A stretch of DNA of 64,000 nucleotides from Lutjanus erythropterus. Its lineage: Eukaryota; Chordata; Actinopteri; Lutjaniformes; Lutjanidae. Below are positions 1 through 11,845 of the stretch, piece by piece; position 1 is the stretch's first letter, and the number at the start of each line of letters is the position of its first letter. The stretch is taken from the NCBI GenBank assembly GCA_020091685.1, contig CM034609.1, forward strand, positions 16,380,204 to 16,444,203, given 5' to 3'. Both the position numbers and the translations under genes were made by a program. The notes beneath the pieces are model-generated. The model was not told where the DNA came from and did no database searches. It saw only the letters and a list, made by a program, of their open reading frames with translations.

Positions 1-940
1 ATATGCAACTGTGTGCACCTGTCTTTGAGCTGCATTAGAGGGACTAAGAGTCATAATAAGTAATTATGGATCTCTGGGCTTAAATTCCCACCTATGGTTC
101 TTGTATATCAGTGCAGTCCCATAATATGTATATCAAAGAACCCTCTCCCCATTGTATTTCCATCATAAATGGCTATACCTTAGTTTAAACATGTATAATT
201 TTGATGGTGTTTGGTACACTCCGTTCAGGATCTTAAATCAAATGAGTCTGGTTTTCAGATCTCTGGACATCTTTTTGAAATGTCTTAACATCAGATTCCA
301 CTCCTCCTCTGCAAGCGATATGCCCAGATCAGACTCCCACACTACTTCAAGAGCAGAATCATTTGAAGCAACGAAAAATTATTGAGTAATAATGAGATGC
401 TTTGTGTCCAACCCCAAATACCTGAAGTGTCTGCAGTGGGGGGAGATCCAAATGTTTGTACAAGGAGATATCTAAGATGTAAATAACGCTGCATGCCAAC
501 AAGTTGAGGCTTCTGTAAAAAAAAAAAAAAAAATCCATGGCCAACTTTCAATGTGAAGTAAATACATAAATACATTTCACTTATCAAACAGGAAGAATCT
601 TTATTATTATTATTATTATTTGTTTTTCTCACGTCATCATCTAATTTTAATTGCCTAATTTAATTTCTAATTTTACTGTCCTTTGCACTGAAACATAATT
701 TCCAACATCAATCATACATTTGTATATAAATTATTAGGCTACGCAGTTATTTGTCGCAGCCGATATAAAAATTATTAAGTGTAGTTTTCATAACAACTCA
801 ATGTCAAAGCTGAATCACCGCGGTACTCCTACATCCATGCGTCTGTGACAGAAGCTTTGTCAATAAAATACTACAAATACATTTTATTTAAAACAAAAAA
901 AAAGCATAACATTCAGACACTTAATAACGTATCCATAACT
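1..940. other. Intergenic, no gene recognised
   Basis: AT-rich sequence downstream of the prkca 3' end. It holds short simple tracts (poly-A near 518-533, a TTA/ATT run near 600-620) and short open frames without recognisable protein similarity. I cannot support a gene here. The part at about 200-500 has the feel of an old dispersed repeat, but I could not name a family. Confidence 0.5.
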
Positions 941-943
941 TAC

Positions 944-1200
944 TGTTTGATGTAATCTATCCACCGTCTGCGCTCTGATTCCCGCACTTGGATCAGAGAT
1001 CGTGCTGAAAGTTGTGGATTTAAAACCTGCAGCCGGTGAAGGAGGACTGTGTGTCGGTTTCTCCGTCGGTTTGCTCGCAAATTCCTTCAGGAAACTGTAA
1101 AGTGACCGAGAGGCGATGCAGCAGCAGCAGCAGCAGCAGCAGCGCGTCCGCTGTAACCAACTGAACAAACCGCGTCAGACGAGCTGCTTTCAGCTGCTGA
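944..1200 (-). other. Candidate first exon of next gene
   Basis: This stretch is visibly richer in CpG than its AT-rich surroundings. Read on the minus strand it ends at 944 in a consensus splice donor (A followed by GTAAGT, at 943-938). The frame before it is open but matches no protein I know, so the exon could be non-coding. The next gene would be on the same strand as prkca and downstream of it. In human, CACNG5 follows PRKCA in the same orientation, so a cacng5 5' exon is one possibility. That is inference from synteny only. The upstream boundary is arbitrary. Confidence 0.3.
1119..1142 (+). repeat. (CAG)8 trinucleotide repeat
   Basis: Eight uninterrupted CAG units (CTG on the minus strand) inside the CpG-richer segment. 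A plus-strand ATG lies directly before it, so the run would read as polyglutamine. Nothing else supports that frame as coding. Confidence 0.9.
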
Positions 1201-1209
1201 ATGCAAATA

Positions 1210-1211
<2 letters not shown>

Positions 1212-1287
<76 letters not shown>
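1212..1287. repeat. (GT)38 microsatellite
   Basis: About 76 bp of uninterrupted GT dinucleotide, 70 bp right of the CAG repeat. Confidence 0.98.
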
Positions 1288-1290
<3 letters not shown>

Positions 1291-1886
1291 TCAGGACCAA
1301 GGACAGCTCCCCTCAGTTGAGACAGCTGCCTGCTGAGGTGATGTATTTCATAAGTTTTATTTCGAGTACCTGTGCTGCAGGTGACTCATATGAGCTGAAA
1401 ACTTGAGGTGTGGGTAGCTGTAGGGAGATTTCTACACATAGAGGGCACCTTCTGAAGGTTGTTTTAAAGAGACGTTCACCTCAAAATCCAAATATGCACA
1501 CTTTTCTTCTTGCCTGCGGTGCTACATTTGTGTCTGGGCTCTCCAAGACATTTGGAAAAACTAAATAGCAACGTCTCTTTCCAGAAATCATGACCTGCTT
1601 ACTGAAGATAATCCACAGACCACATGGACGAACTATCATCTTTCCATAGCGTTTACCAAAATAACTGGAAAGTGGCTCCTGCAGTGTTCCTGCAGCCTGC
1701 CTGAGCTTCCTCAAACATAGGGAGGGGGATCACAGATGGTGTATCAAACAGGATTTTAAGCTATCTAATATACCGTACTCTGGCTCCAACTTACTATTTG
1801 GACTGCAGTACTCATTTTTGGACGCACAATTGTTGCATGTAACCACCAAACGCCACTTCAGACTGAATGCTTAATATTTTTCATAC
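1288..1886. other. Intergenic between prkca and next gene
   Basis: The segment between the GT microsatellite and the likely prkca polyadenylation signal. Only short open frames without recognisable similarity are seen. Confidence 0.5.
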
Positions 1887-1892
1887 TTTATT
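1887..1892 (-). promoter_or_regulatory. prkca: Putative prkca polyadenylation signal
   Basis: On the minus strand this reads AATAAA. It is the first canonical AATAAA I can find downstream of the prkca stop codon, about 3.77 kb after it. A weaker ATTAAA variant lies at 5338-5343, about 320 nt after the stop, and could give a short 3'UTR. Cleavage would be expected near 1857-1877. Confidence 0.45.
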
Positions 1893-3979
1893 TATACACA
1901 GTATTCATCATACCACAATGAACAGAGGAACAAGAAGAATCAGGTAAACAAAAGCAGGGGCAGTGAAGGGAAACACATACAAACATCCCTGTGGCTTTAA
2001 GTGTAGCTTGTAGTGGTTCTGTACCCTGACTGGCCTGACATTTGATTATCTCTGTCATGGGTCCAAAGGTTGTTTTTCAATTCTCAATGTGAGACATGTA
2101 AACATTCATTTCTCTCTTCTTAACATTAAATCTCGTTTTGGTCCAGATGTGACAGCTGCAACATCAGTCTACATGTTAACTGACCCTTCCTTAATTCTGC
2201 CACTTTTCACTTTGTGCTCCAGTGACAGTTAAGATATCTTGGTACCTCGGTCAACTTTCTCCTTTTCCCGTTGTCTGCACTTAAACATGCACTGTGCCTT
2301 GTCTGAGTTGAAAAGACAACCAGATTTTGGAGATGCTGCAAAGACATTGCTGGGAAACCTCTAAAAATGACATATATTCACATCTTAAACTCGCTAATGT
2401 AAGCAAAACGCTAGCTGACAAGCTAGTTAATCTGCATAAATCATTAGCTAACTTGTTTGCTAGAGTTTTGCTATCAACTTAAGATATGACCCTATATGTC
2501 ACTTTTACAGGAAAGGGAAAAGGTTGAGTGAGGTACCAAGTTTGCTCAACTCTTATTGAAGCACAGAGCAAAAAGGGGCGGGACTTAAGTAGGGTCAATT
2601 CAGGGGTTAAAAGCTATAGCTTTGCTAAATTTGGCAGTTTTATGAAGCCTCACTGTTGTAGCTTTGTGTGCCTCTCAATAAAAAAAAAACACTGCTGGAC
2701 ACACACCTGACTGGAAACAAAAAGACTCAGTTTGGCACCAGTGAACAAAAAGCCAACAGAAGCGTTTTACATGTTATTTGTCTGTTCATAACTCAGCTTT
2801 TTAGTTAAACAGGTTGGGATACATGACAGCGAGTGGGAGAAAGCGCACGATGCTCGTTGGACGGGTTCGTCTCATTCTGTGGAAACTCCATGCTCCACAC
2901 CACAAGAGAGGTGGGGGGGGGTCTCTGTATCATGCAGGGGTCTTTCTCATGCTTAGACCAGGCCTCGCCTCACGCATGCACACAATATACGCAAAAAGGA
3001 AAAAGACGTGTTTCAGCCACCAAGGGCTCTGAAATCCTCATTTACCATTACTCGGTTATGAATTACAGAAGAAGTCAGCCCTGAGATGACCAAGGCAAGA
3101 GGGGGTTCAACAGTTTCACGCACAGTAGGTGCTGCATATTCTCCATGACACTGAGTAGTAGAAAACAATGGGTAAATAGTGGAAATACATATAACAAGGT
3201 TTGCTGATACCAAAGCTACCAAAGTTTCAGACAAACGTTCTCATATACTCTTCTTTAGGGGTAATCTAAACATAGAAATGTTCAAACTGTCTACGGTAGT
3301 AAAAGCACATTCAGTTCTTAGTATAAAATCTGCAAGTAACTTCTCTTTTTGAAACATCTCTTTGAAACATATTTACAAAAAAAAAAGAAGAAAAAAGAAA
3401 GAATAAATCAGTTGACATACAATAGAGGGTTCAGTATGGAAGCCTTAAGAGGCAAGTGACGAAAAAAACTGGCAATCCATTTTCCAAGTCTGATCTAAAT
3501 TGTTTTCTCTCCTGTGTTTATGACTTCAGAACAGGTGAAATGTTTTTTAGTTCTTTGAGTTATGTAACATTTCTGCATCACAGTGTCTAAAAAAGCTAGA
3601 CCTGGGGTAAATATTTTACATGATCCCAAACGTTTCCAGCAATGTTCAAATGCAGAGAAATGCAGAATGTATTCAGTGTTACAGTGTGATTCCTGCCAGC
3701 CATTGTTAACCAGTTGACCTAACTTCTGGGAAAACACGGGACATGCAGGATAAGTCAACTGCATCTTTACTTATTGTTTTAATGTGAGAGAGACCAGTAG
3801 AGGTAGGATTTACAGATTGTGCTTTTAAAATACTATTTTTCATGGAGAAAAAAGATTCGCAGGGGGAAAAAAAGTATTATTTTTTTGTTGCGTTTGCTGG
3901 CAATAATGTTACATAACTTGCTAACATACAATACACAGTATGCACCCTGTGTTTAGAGCTCATGGAGAAATTACTTCCA

Positions 3980-4280
3980 GGTCTGAAAAGTGAACCCAAG
4001 GCCTTAAACCAGCATTTTTTTTTCTAATGGCCAGCAGGGAGCGACTCCACTGGTTGCCAAAAGAAGTCCGATCGTATCGAGTCTTATGGCAAAGTTATCC
4101 TACTTCTCCTTTGATTTCTGACCTCAGTAAACATTTTCATAATGAGTTTATGGTCTCAATCGCTGGTTCAAGTCCAGTTCCTCTATACAGCATGATGTTC
4201 ATTTTGTAAATTATGACCCAATTTAGAGTAAAATATTAGGGTGGGGCTACAAGTCAATTGACAAGTCATTCTCAGGAAGT
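3980..4280 (+). repeat. Dispersed repeat family A, copy 1
   Basis: One of three related copies in this window (others at about 5925-6175 and 18890-19160), all in the same orientation. Shared landmarks in order are a 'ggccagcaggg' block, a 'gactccactggttgc' block, 'gagtttatggtctcaatcgc', 'acagcatgatgttcattttg' and 'atttagagtaaaat'. It looks like a non-autonomous teleost element; I could not assign its class. Ends are approximate. Confidence 0.75.
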
Positions 4281-5665
4281 CCGTCCAGTCAAATATGCAT
4301 CAATATTCCGTTATTACATTGTCTATTTCTCACTTAAAATGTTTGGTCTCTGTTTGTCCTTCTGCTGTCTTTGGTAGCGGATCACTTCAGCTTCTTGTGG
4401 CCAAAATGAATATTACAACAACAAACCTCACCCGCTTTCACAGATGACAACTTGGAAAAAACCGATCATGAAAAAACTTTTTCCCTCTCTGTTTAATAGA
4501 ACAAAAAACAAACATTTTAGATTAGACTTAGAAAACGAACCACCAGAATTATTTTCCCCTCTCTTTCCTCTCAGGTCCTCCATAGGCTTAGACATCTCTC
4601 TGGACATAAAAGTTTAGCAAGAACATAAAACAGGAACAAAACCTTTTTTCCTGTAACAATAAGAAACTTTTCTTCAGAATAAGACTCCTCAAAACATACA
4701 ACAATTATATATTAACATAGTTTATATCATAATACTAAACTTTACAATGATACCAGACGTGTACTGCATCCTAGAGTCTACTGCTCATACAGAGTCAGAA
4801 AATAAGCATGCAACAGAGATCTGCTTTGTGCATATGGAAATAGCATCTTTATATTTTAAAACACTGTCTCTTTTGATCCACAGTTTTCTGACCCTATAGA
4901 CTGAACTCATCCTGAACTCACCCGCTGCACTGAAAAAGGCCTGGACAGCTTGTAACTGTAAGCATAATGTGCTTCTGTTTCTCTAAGTTGAGTTAGATAT
5001 AGTGTAGTTCCACGTCCTACAAAACAACAGATACAAACGATCCCTGTTCAGGGGGTTTTAGTGTGTTTGGAAAGCCAGAGGGGAAAAAACATTACAAGGA
5101 CTTCAAGAATAGAAATGTTGTTTTTCCACTTCTACTTTGGCACTCAAGTAACAGTATACTACCTCTTTTTTTTTCTTTTTTTTTGTATATAAATATAAAA
5201 TATACGTGTAGCGGTTCAGAAGTAGATAAAGCCGAGACAGAGCAGAAAAATATGTTCCGTTCTTGTCGTGCATTGCAGCTTGTTGCGTAGTAAGACGGGG
5301 CAACGTGAGTGGGATGAGAAGGAAAAGATCTTGCATCTTTAATACCTAATGAGATAGTAACTGATAGACACATTCATACACGAGAAAAAGGCTGCAGGTT
5401 TGGAGAAAAACACAGATACAGAATAAAGAACAAATCATGAGATGTTTTGGGAAAATTATGCAAAAATATCAGTGCCATGTACTGTACTTTCTCCTCCTCG
5501 CCCACCAACATCGTGTTAACACTTGGCGCCACTCTCCTCAGTCATTTCTGTACACAGAAATTGATAACTAGTAGACAGAATACTGTAGAGGATGACATGA
5601 GTGGGAGTTTGGAAGGATCCTGTAGTCAGCGACAGTCCATGCTTCTGTGTTTCTCTGCTCACTCC

Positions 5666-5830
5666 TCATACCACGCTGTGCAGGGATGGATGGATGAACT
5701 GCGGGTTCATGTAGGAGAAGCCTGCGAACTCGCTCTGGTCGATGTTGGCGATGACCAGCTGGTCAGGAGGGGTCAGCACGGGCTGCGTACGCGTGAAGAA
5801 CTTGTCGAAGTTTTCTGCTCCTTTGCCACA
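5666..5830 (-). CDS. prkca: prkca last coding exon: AGC C-tail, PDZ ligand
   Basis: This exon encodes 54 residues plus TGA (5666-5668), starting in phase 0 after an acceptor at 5831-5832. It is the V5/AGC C-terminal tail. Visible sites are the turn-motif Thr in VLTPPDQ (human T638), the hydrophobic-motif Ser in FAGFSYMN (human S657), and a C-terminal HSVV, which fits a class I PDZ ligand (S-x-hydrophobic) like human QSAV. In the family, phosphorylation of both motifs stabilises the mature kinase. The tail [14 protein letters not shown] identifies the alpha isoform; beta tails differ strongly. No alternative last exon of the PRKCB type was recognised in the intron before it. Confidence 0.97.
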   Translation of the reverse strand, partial: CGKGAENFDKFFTRTQPVLTPPDQLVIANIDQSEFAGFSYMNPQFIHPSLHSVV

Positions 5831-8800
5831 CTGAAAGAGATTTTGGGAAAAAGGAGTCAGATGTAGGAAGAATCATTATTATAACCTGTAGAGATCATGA
5901 AATAGGACATGTGTGTGCCGCAGACTGCATCTTAAACCTGGATTCTTTCTAATGGCCAGAAGGGGGCACCTCCACTGGCTGCAAAAACAACTTCAGTTGT
6001 ATAGAGTTTTATACAAAACTGACCCTACTTCTCACTGGATTTATGACCTCAGGAAACAGTTTCCTACTGAGTTCATGGTCTCAATCGCTAGCTTAAAGTC
6101 TTTAATACAGCATGATGTTCATTTTGCAAATTATGGTCCCATTTAGAGTAAAATAGATGATAAAGCAGGGTATACTTGGTGCACGTATTTCTGCATGTTT
6201 TCTGAAAGCTTACGGATATGGACAAAACAGAGCAGTACCTCCAGTAGTCATGGAGTAGTGTAGCAGTGCAGGGATTTTTTTTTCCCCAGGATGATGAAGG
6301 CATAACTTTACCCAGTCACACTCCCCATGCCTAAACCTACTCAACCTAAATGACCAAAACCAATGAAGACAACAGGAACTAGCCAGTCAAAGCTATGACT
6401 TTGCTGTTCTGGGGAACATTTTTTTTCACCGGTAGGGGCTGCAGGTCGTCAACAACTGCTGGGCTAAAACAAGGCTTGCCTAGTCTGGCCTTTCCACATA
6501 AAAGTTTTGTCTCATCTTGAACCGCAGCATCCGGAGATTAACTCCATACCTAATATCTTATGATCCACTGAAGGTAGGCACAAAGCAAAATGAATAAATC
6601 CCCACCACCTCTTTTTTTTTTTTTAGCTTTGCTGTATCCACTATGCGTCTACGTGGTCACCATGTCGGAGTGGTCAAGATCTGCTAGTAAAAAAATAAGA
6701 GATACAGACCTCACTACAGAATCAAATGTAACTTGTTTGATTCTGAACTGATTTTCATGAAATTTGGTTTGTTATAAATGTCAGAATTTGAACATGATCC
6801 TGGTCACTTGTTGGAATTAAATTCAGTTACTGGGGGTGATCTAATCGACTCTATGGCAAAACATTAACATTCTGAATTGACACAACTTACAGACTGGAAT
6901 GTAAAACATTACAAAAAAAGGTTTAGTTGGCAGTAAAAGGATGGTGGAGTCATGATTAAAAGGGTTTTCCTCATCAGTCTTTTATTAGAAAGCTTCCCAG
7001 CAGTCCCAGAGGGAAGGTGGTGCAGGGAAACGTTGAAGCCCGACGTGTAGCCGGGCAGAAGTTGTAATTAGATTAGGAGCTAACCCTACGCATCCACAGT
7101 GGAGGTCATCAGCATCGGTGTGCAGCTCAGCTCGGGGCTGTCATGTGTCTCAAGCAGCTGAATATGTATGGTTATTGCTGCGTGTCAGGCACAGTATCAG
7201 CGCAGTCACGACGCTTTCACAAGGAAACAAGACACATTCCTCCAGAATGAGTAATGCACAACAAAAACAAATCTGGAGTTTACCGCGGATTTCAGCACCT
7301 GCTGTTTGCGACACATTTTCTCAGGAGACGTATCAGCATGTCAGCTTTTTTTCAGCTGCTCTGTAATATTACAGAAGCCAAGCCATAAAGCCTCAGATGG
7401 ATCTTTTGTTTTGCCAGTCCCCTCAGACCAATTAGTGACGCAGTGCACAAGCTCACAACTGTGATACGCCACACAAAGCCCCCTGAATGGATGGATCCGC
7501 TTTTAGCAATTTTTTCCTCCCCCCTATGTGAGTGGAGACAGATACTTCCGCTGTGTAACCCTGCATTTAATGCAGCCCTTGTGTGGAAGTAAAGGGAAGT
7601 CTGCTCTTAGAGAGCTATTTTTAATCCTCTGTGGCAGCGCTTCTGTTGCTGTGGGCGCTGTGGGCGACGAGGGGATGGAGGACGCAGGGGTCCACAAACA
7701 GAAAAGGAGTGTTTTGTGGTGACAGGAGGAGGTTTACGTGTCGGGAGGTGGAGGGCATGTGTCAGTGACAGCATGGCTGGTGGCTGCAGCTGGGATCCAG
7801 CCTCTGGCTCTGCTGGCTGTATAGAAACCATTACACTGAGGGAAGATGAATGGGAACACAGGCATACAATACGCAGCCACTCATACACACTTAATGACTC
7901 TCTAAGGAAGTATTTCAATTCTTCAACAGCAATTCATTCAGGAATGACAAACATTTCCTGGTGATTTGATATTTTTAGCACACAGAAATGTCAAAAAAAA
8001 ACTAAACAGGAGCATGACATAAAACACACGACAGGATATTTTTATGGTCATTAGTTTCTGTCATCATCCATCGTCTCTTTCTGCATCTGGAAATATCCTC
8101 CTTGTTTACTTTGAACTTACACATATAGGCCATTTCTACCTCTGGGCTGCAGAGCAAATGTTGCTCAGTGGAGCTTAAGGTTGTGGATATAAACAAATGG
8201 TAACCCTCTATTCTAGGCATCATCATCATCTTAAATAGCAAACTGATTTTACAAACAGTTTAATTTAATCTAATAGTTATTTTACTGCTAAACAGTTAAA
8301 TAATGTTTATATATGATTTATAAATCATTTACTAAGCAATTGTTAAGTTTTATAAATATTAGTTGCCATCCTTATAGATGCACTACACAGTATTTATTAC
8401 CATTTACAAAGTATTAAAAACATCACAGAAATCTACTTGCCCAAAACGTTGAGGCATTTTACTTGCCCCTTACTGTTGAGCCCTGAATCAGTTGCAACTT
8501 TACAATAACCATCCAGGTAATCAATTTATCCACTTCTCTCTCAGTGACCCTCCGCTTCAAACGCTGCAAGTATCCCTTTAGCATCAGTTACACATGCAGG
8601 TCTCTGCAGCCATGATATAAAAATAATACGAGCAGACTTTCAAATTAAGGGAAAAAAAACTACTATGGTATGTTTAAGAAAAGATCACGCTTTGCATTAA
8701 AATAAGTGTGTAAGTTTAGTGGCTTTAGGCAATATTAGATTTTGATTTGCTGGATTAGTCAGTAAACTGCCACGTGATTTTGCAAACTGATGATTGAAAA

Positions 8801-8955
8801 TGTACAATATCAACATGTATCACTATAACATTCTACATACAATGATAAAGGATGACTCACTGTTAGATTTGATGTTCTTAAATAATTTTGGCAGCCCAGT
8901 TGTACATATGTAAACATCTGGATAAGCACACATACACACTCAAGTCATCACTCAC
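5831..8955 (-). other. prkca: prkca intron 16
   Basis: Intron of 3.1 kb. It contains dispersed repeat family A copy 2 (about 5925-6175). The rest holds no recognisable gene. GC is somewhat higher around 7000-7830, but no coding signal stands out. Confidence 0.85.
5925..6175 (+). repeat. Dispersed repeat family A, copy 2
   Basis: Second copy of the family seen at 3980-4280 and 18890-19160. It shares 'ggccagaagggggc', 'gagttcatggtctcaatcgc', 'acagcatgatgttcattttg', 'atttagagtaaaatag' and an end near 'gataaagcagggtat'. Confidence 0.75.
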
Positions 8956-9096
8956 CACTTTAGGTTTAAATGGCGGCTGGATCTCTCTGTTTGCCAGGCG
9001 CTCCCAGTCGATGCGTCTGAAGAAGGCCTGCTCCCTGATGTCCCTCTCCCCCTCTGGGCCACAGCCGAGACGCTTCGACGGGTGCTTGGTCATCAG
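8956..9096 (-). CDS. prkca: prkca exon: kinase C-lobe end
   Basis: This exon encodes 47 residues in phase 0 at both ends (acceptor at 9097-9098, donor GTGAGT at 8955-8950). It begins [17 protein letters not shown] and ends IQPPFKPKV. It covers the last helices of the kinase C-lobe, including the conserved [11 protein letters not shown] segment, and the start of the C-tail, where PPFKPKV anchors the tail on the N-lobe in AGC kinases. Length and boundaries match the human exon exactly. Confidence 0.97.
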
Positions 9097-10743
9097 CTGG
9101 TGAGAAACAGAAGAGGAGGGATTAGAAGGTGTAACAGAGAAGACAAAAGATAAAAATAGTGAAGCAGAGAGAGGAGGAGGAGGAGGAGAGAAGGTGTGTA
9201 AAAACTGAAGCTATCAAGGATCCACTTTTTTTTAAATCTTTGTGTCTTATTGTACCATCACACTATGCAGAGCCAGACTGACACTTACGCTGTTTTCACT
9301 CATCCAGGTTTAAAATAGTCACAGGAAATTATGCTGCCTTTTCCCAGCTCCATTTTTGATTCAGCAGCCACTTTTAATTTTGACCATGAATCATTTTTGC
9401 AAATGAGATGTGAAGCAAACAATGAGAGGGATCAGGATTATCTCTTCTGTCAGTGGCTCTGAGATGATGAATGATATTTTTCGTGGCGGTATGCAGCTAC
9501 AGGGCGTAATATTATAATAAATGAAGGTGGGGTATGTTATTAAAAGACTTGGACTGTGCCTGAATCTTAATTGAATCTTCCCCTGGTGTGTAAATTGACT
9601 CTGAAAACTCATTTCCTTGTTGGTAAATAATCATCATGACAACCATTATGCTGTTTCACTATGACAACGTCTCAAAAGTGATGCACTGGTATGAGAGGAA
9701 CAGGTATCCGCTAAATAAAGAAATCTTTTTGAAAGCCATGGAAATTGGGGACTCGACTGTGTTGAGGGAAGATTTTGATGCCAGAGCATCGAGTAAAATG
9801 TTTAGTTTAGGCTCCTTAGTTTAGACTAGGGATGTAAGAAGATATGTAACAATATTGCAATATTAGAATAAAAAAACGTTGTAATACTGCACGCAGTATC
9901 TTTTGTGAAATGACGTGGTTAATTATTTTATTTTATGATTTTTATTTTATTCTATAAAAGGGCTGGGACTGACTGCTGCTTTGTTTTTTTTGCAATTGCA
10001 CATACATAATCCATGAATTCAAGCAATATTTTGCACAGGCATAAGTCATGGCTGGGTATTTTTAATTTATTTCATTAAAGAATGAAAGCAGAAGCATTTT
10101 AAGTTAAAAGGAATAATAAATTTTATACAGACAAAAAATGTAAAATGCAGAGACTGTATTTGTGTATGCTGGCTGTCTTGCTGTCTCAGAAATGTTCTGG
10201 TCTCAGTCAGTAACGTTATGTAATTTTGGGCTCAATAAATAAAATCTGACTTGAATTGCTGGCTTAGCAATCTTTTTCCAAGTAATAAACTTTTTACAGT
10301 TCATAATTTACACTACTACTGAATATTTTTAAAAGCAAACATTTTTAGATCAAAGAAACGCTCCAGGAGTTTTAAAAATCTCTCTACTTGACATTAGGAG
10401 TAAAAGGCATCTTCAAATTGATTGCTTTGTTTCACTAATAGTGAAGAAGCAGTATAAAAAATCCAATTGAAAGACATTAATAAGTTGCATTATCGGAAAT
10501 GTAGGATCCAGGGTTTTTAGAGTTTAACCCATACTGAGTGACAAAAACTCTGCTACCACTTGTGGTTGAAATGCTGGCATGCCTGTGTAAAATTAAAGGT
10601 TTTGGTTACAGGGTGATTTTCTTGTATCGGTGTGCATCTCATTGTTACCCTGAAACTGAATGTGTATGGATGTGCATGTAGTTTCTGCCACAGTAACTTA
10701 ATTAATTCATTCATTTATCAATTAATCAAGAAACAGTACTTAC
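9097..10743 (-). other. prkca: prkca intron 15
   Basis: Intron of 1.65 kb, AT-rich, with a GA-rich stretch near 9165-9195. A 62-codon plus-strand open frame near 9636-9824 has no recognisable similarity. No gene is seen. Confidence 0.85.
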
Positions 10744-10851
10744 CCCCTTGCAGATGGACACAGCTTCTTTAGACATGGACTTGGGGTAGGACACGTTGTG
10801 CTCCATGATGGACTGGAATAGCTCGTCTTCATCCTCTCCATCAAACGGTGG
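10744..10851 (-). CDS. prkca: prkca exon: kinase C-lobe
   Basis: This exon encodes 36 residues, phase 0 at both ends, with acceptor CAG before CCA-CCG and donor GTAAGT. It reads [19 protein letters not shown] and continues to SICKG. This is the alpha-G to alpha-H part of the kinase C-lobe, with the acidic GEDEDE turn typical of conventional PKCs. PPFDG favours alpha over beta, which has APFEG at this place. Confidence 0.97.
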
Positions 10852-11764
10852 CTGAAGAAAAACACAGTGTCACAAAGTTAAGGTGAAAGTGGGGTGTCAT
10901 GATAACTTAGATCTCCAGGGTTGTTCTGTGAAACCTGACGAGATGCTGAGGTGACAGAGTCAGCAAGGCGAGCTGAGCAGTGGGAGCAGGCGTGGGCGTC
11001 ACATCTGTGCGTTAAATCATTGTCTTGTACTTAAAGGTATTTTAGTCAGTGGTCTTGTGTTGTTCGTGGGTGGCGTATGTACCACAGGTCACTTTGACTG
11101 CACAAAATAGTGATTTGGATCAGTCATTCAAGATTCGTGATCCATCCTCAGTAAGAAAAACATCCTCTTCTTAACTGTTGCCTGGAAACTGGGAACCTAA
11201 AATTTTCCTTTTCCTTTTCTGTAAGTGTCTCAATATTTCACTCGTCAGTCAAGATGACTGACAAGTGAAATTTATACAAACTTCTATTTGCACCAGTTTT
11301 CCGATGTTCTCTAATTCATTCATGGTACATAGTGATAGTACATAGTCTTTCTCTTCATCATATGGCTGTGCTCTCTGTATTTATTAGAGCTGCAACTAGC
11401 AATCACTTTCATTAGATTCATACAGAAAGAGAGAAATGCCCATCTGTTTCCCACAGCTCAGGGTGACGTCTTGACTCTGACAGTCCAGAACTCAAAGATA
11501 CAAAACAGGGAAATGCAAAAAAATCCTCCCATTTGAGAAGCTGAAACCTATCAACGTTCTGTAGTTTTGCTTAATAAATTACTTAAATCAGTTATTGAAA
11601 TTGCTAGCATTACAGCACCTCTCTGTAGACATGCACCACTAAATACATAGTTCTAATTGAGGAATGATAAAGGACCCATCCCAAATCCTGCCTCTTTTTT
11701 TTTTCCGTGGTTCAATAACGGTTGAGCAAGTTTCCATCATCGTTGCAGCAAAACAACACATTAC
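10852..11764 (-). other. prkca: prkca intron 14
   Basis: Intron of 0.9 kb without recognisable genes. It contains a strong short inverted repeat at 11235-11271. Confidence 0.85.
11235..11271. repeat. 16-bp inverted repeat (hairpin)
   Basis: Arms at 11235-11250 and 11256-11271 match at 15 of 16 positions around a 5-base loop (aagat). It could fold in either transcript strand. No poly-T or other signal shows a specific role. Confidence 0.85.
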
Positions 11765-11845
11765 CTGTCCTGCGAGCATCTCGTACAGAAGAACTCCATA
11801 AGCCCACCAGTCCACTGATTTTCCATAAGGCTGGTATGCTATAAT
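11765..11845 (-). CDS. prkca: prkca exon: kinase alpha-F region
   Basis: This exon encodes 27 residues, phase 0 at both ends (acceptor at 11846-11847, donor GTAA at 11764-11761). It reads [17 protein letters not shown] and continues to LLYEMLAGQ. It follows the APE motif and forms the P+1 loop and helix alpha-F, whose conserved Asp in SVDWW organises the C-lobe. Identical in length to the human exon. Confidence 0.97.

Larger units (their letters stand above)
1887..5665 (-). other. prkca: Probable prkca 3'UTR
   Basis: AT-rich sequence without convincing coding potential follows directly after the prkca stop codon and runs to the first canonical polyadenylation signal. A long 3'UTR is plausible for this family, but its extent is inferred from the signal alone. 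A copy of a dispersed repeat sits inside it at about 3980-4280. RNA-seq coverage ending near 1860 would confirm it; coverage ending near 5320 would favour the ATTAAA variant. Confidence 0.5.

Noticed and set aside
152-520. Possible old LINE remnant in the left intergenic part
   Set aside because: The style of sequence suggested a retroelement, but no reverse-transcriptase motif could be read on either strand.
5447-5866. 139-codon plus-strand open frame over the last prkca exon
   Set aside because: Antisense shadow of the exon at 5666-5830, whose minus-strand product is clearly PKC alpha.
9825-9905. AT-rich block with 'atatgtaacaatattgcaat', similar in style to 30370-30480 and 12985-13080
   Set aside because: Possibly an old repeat, but shared blocks are too short and A/T-rich for me to claim a family.
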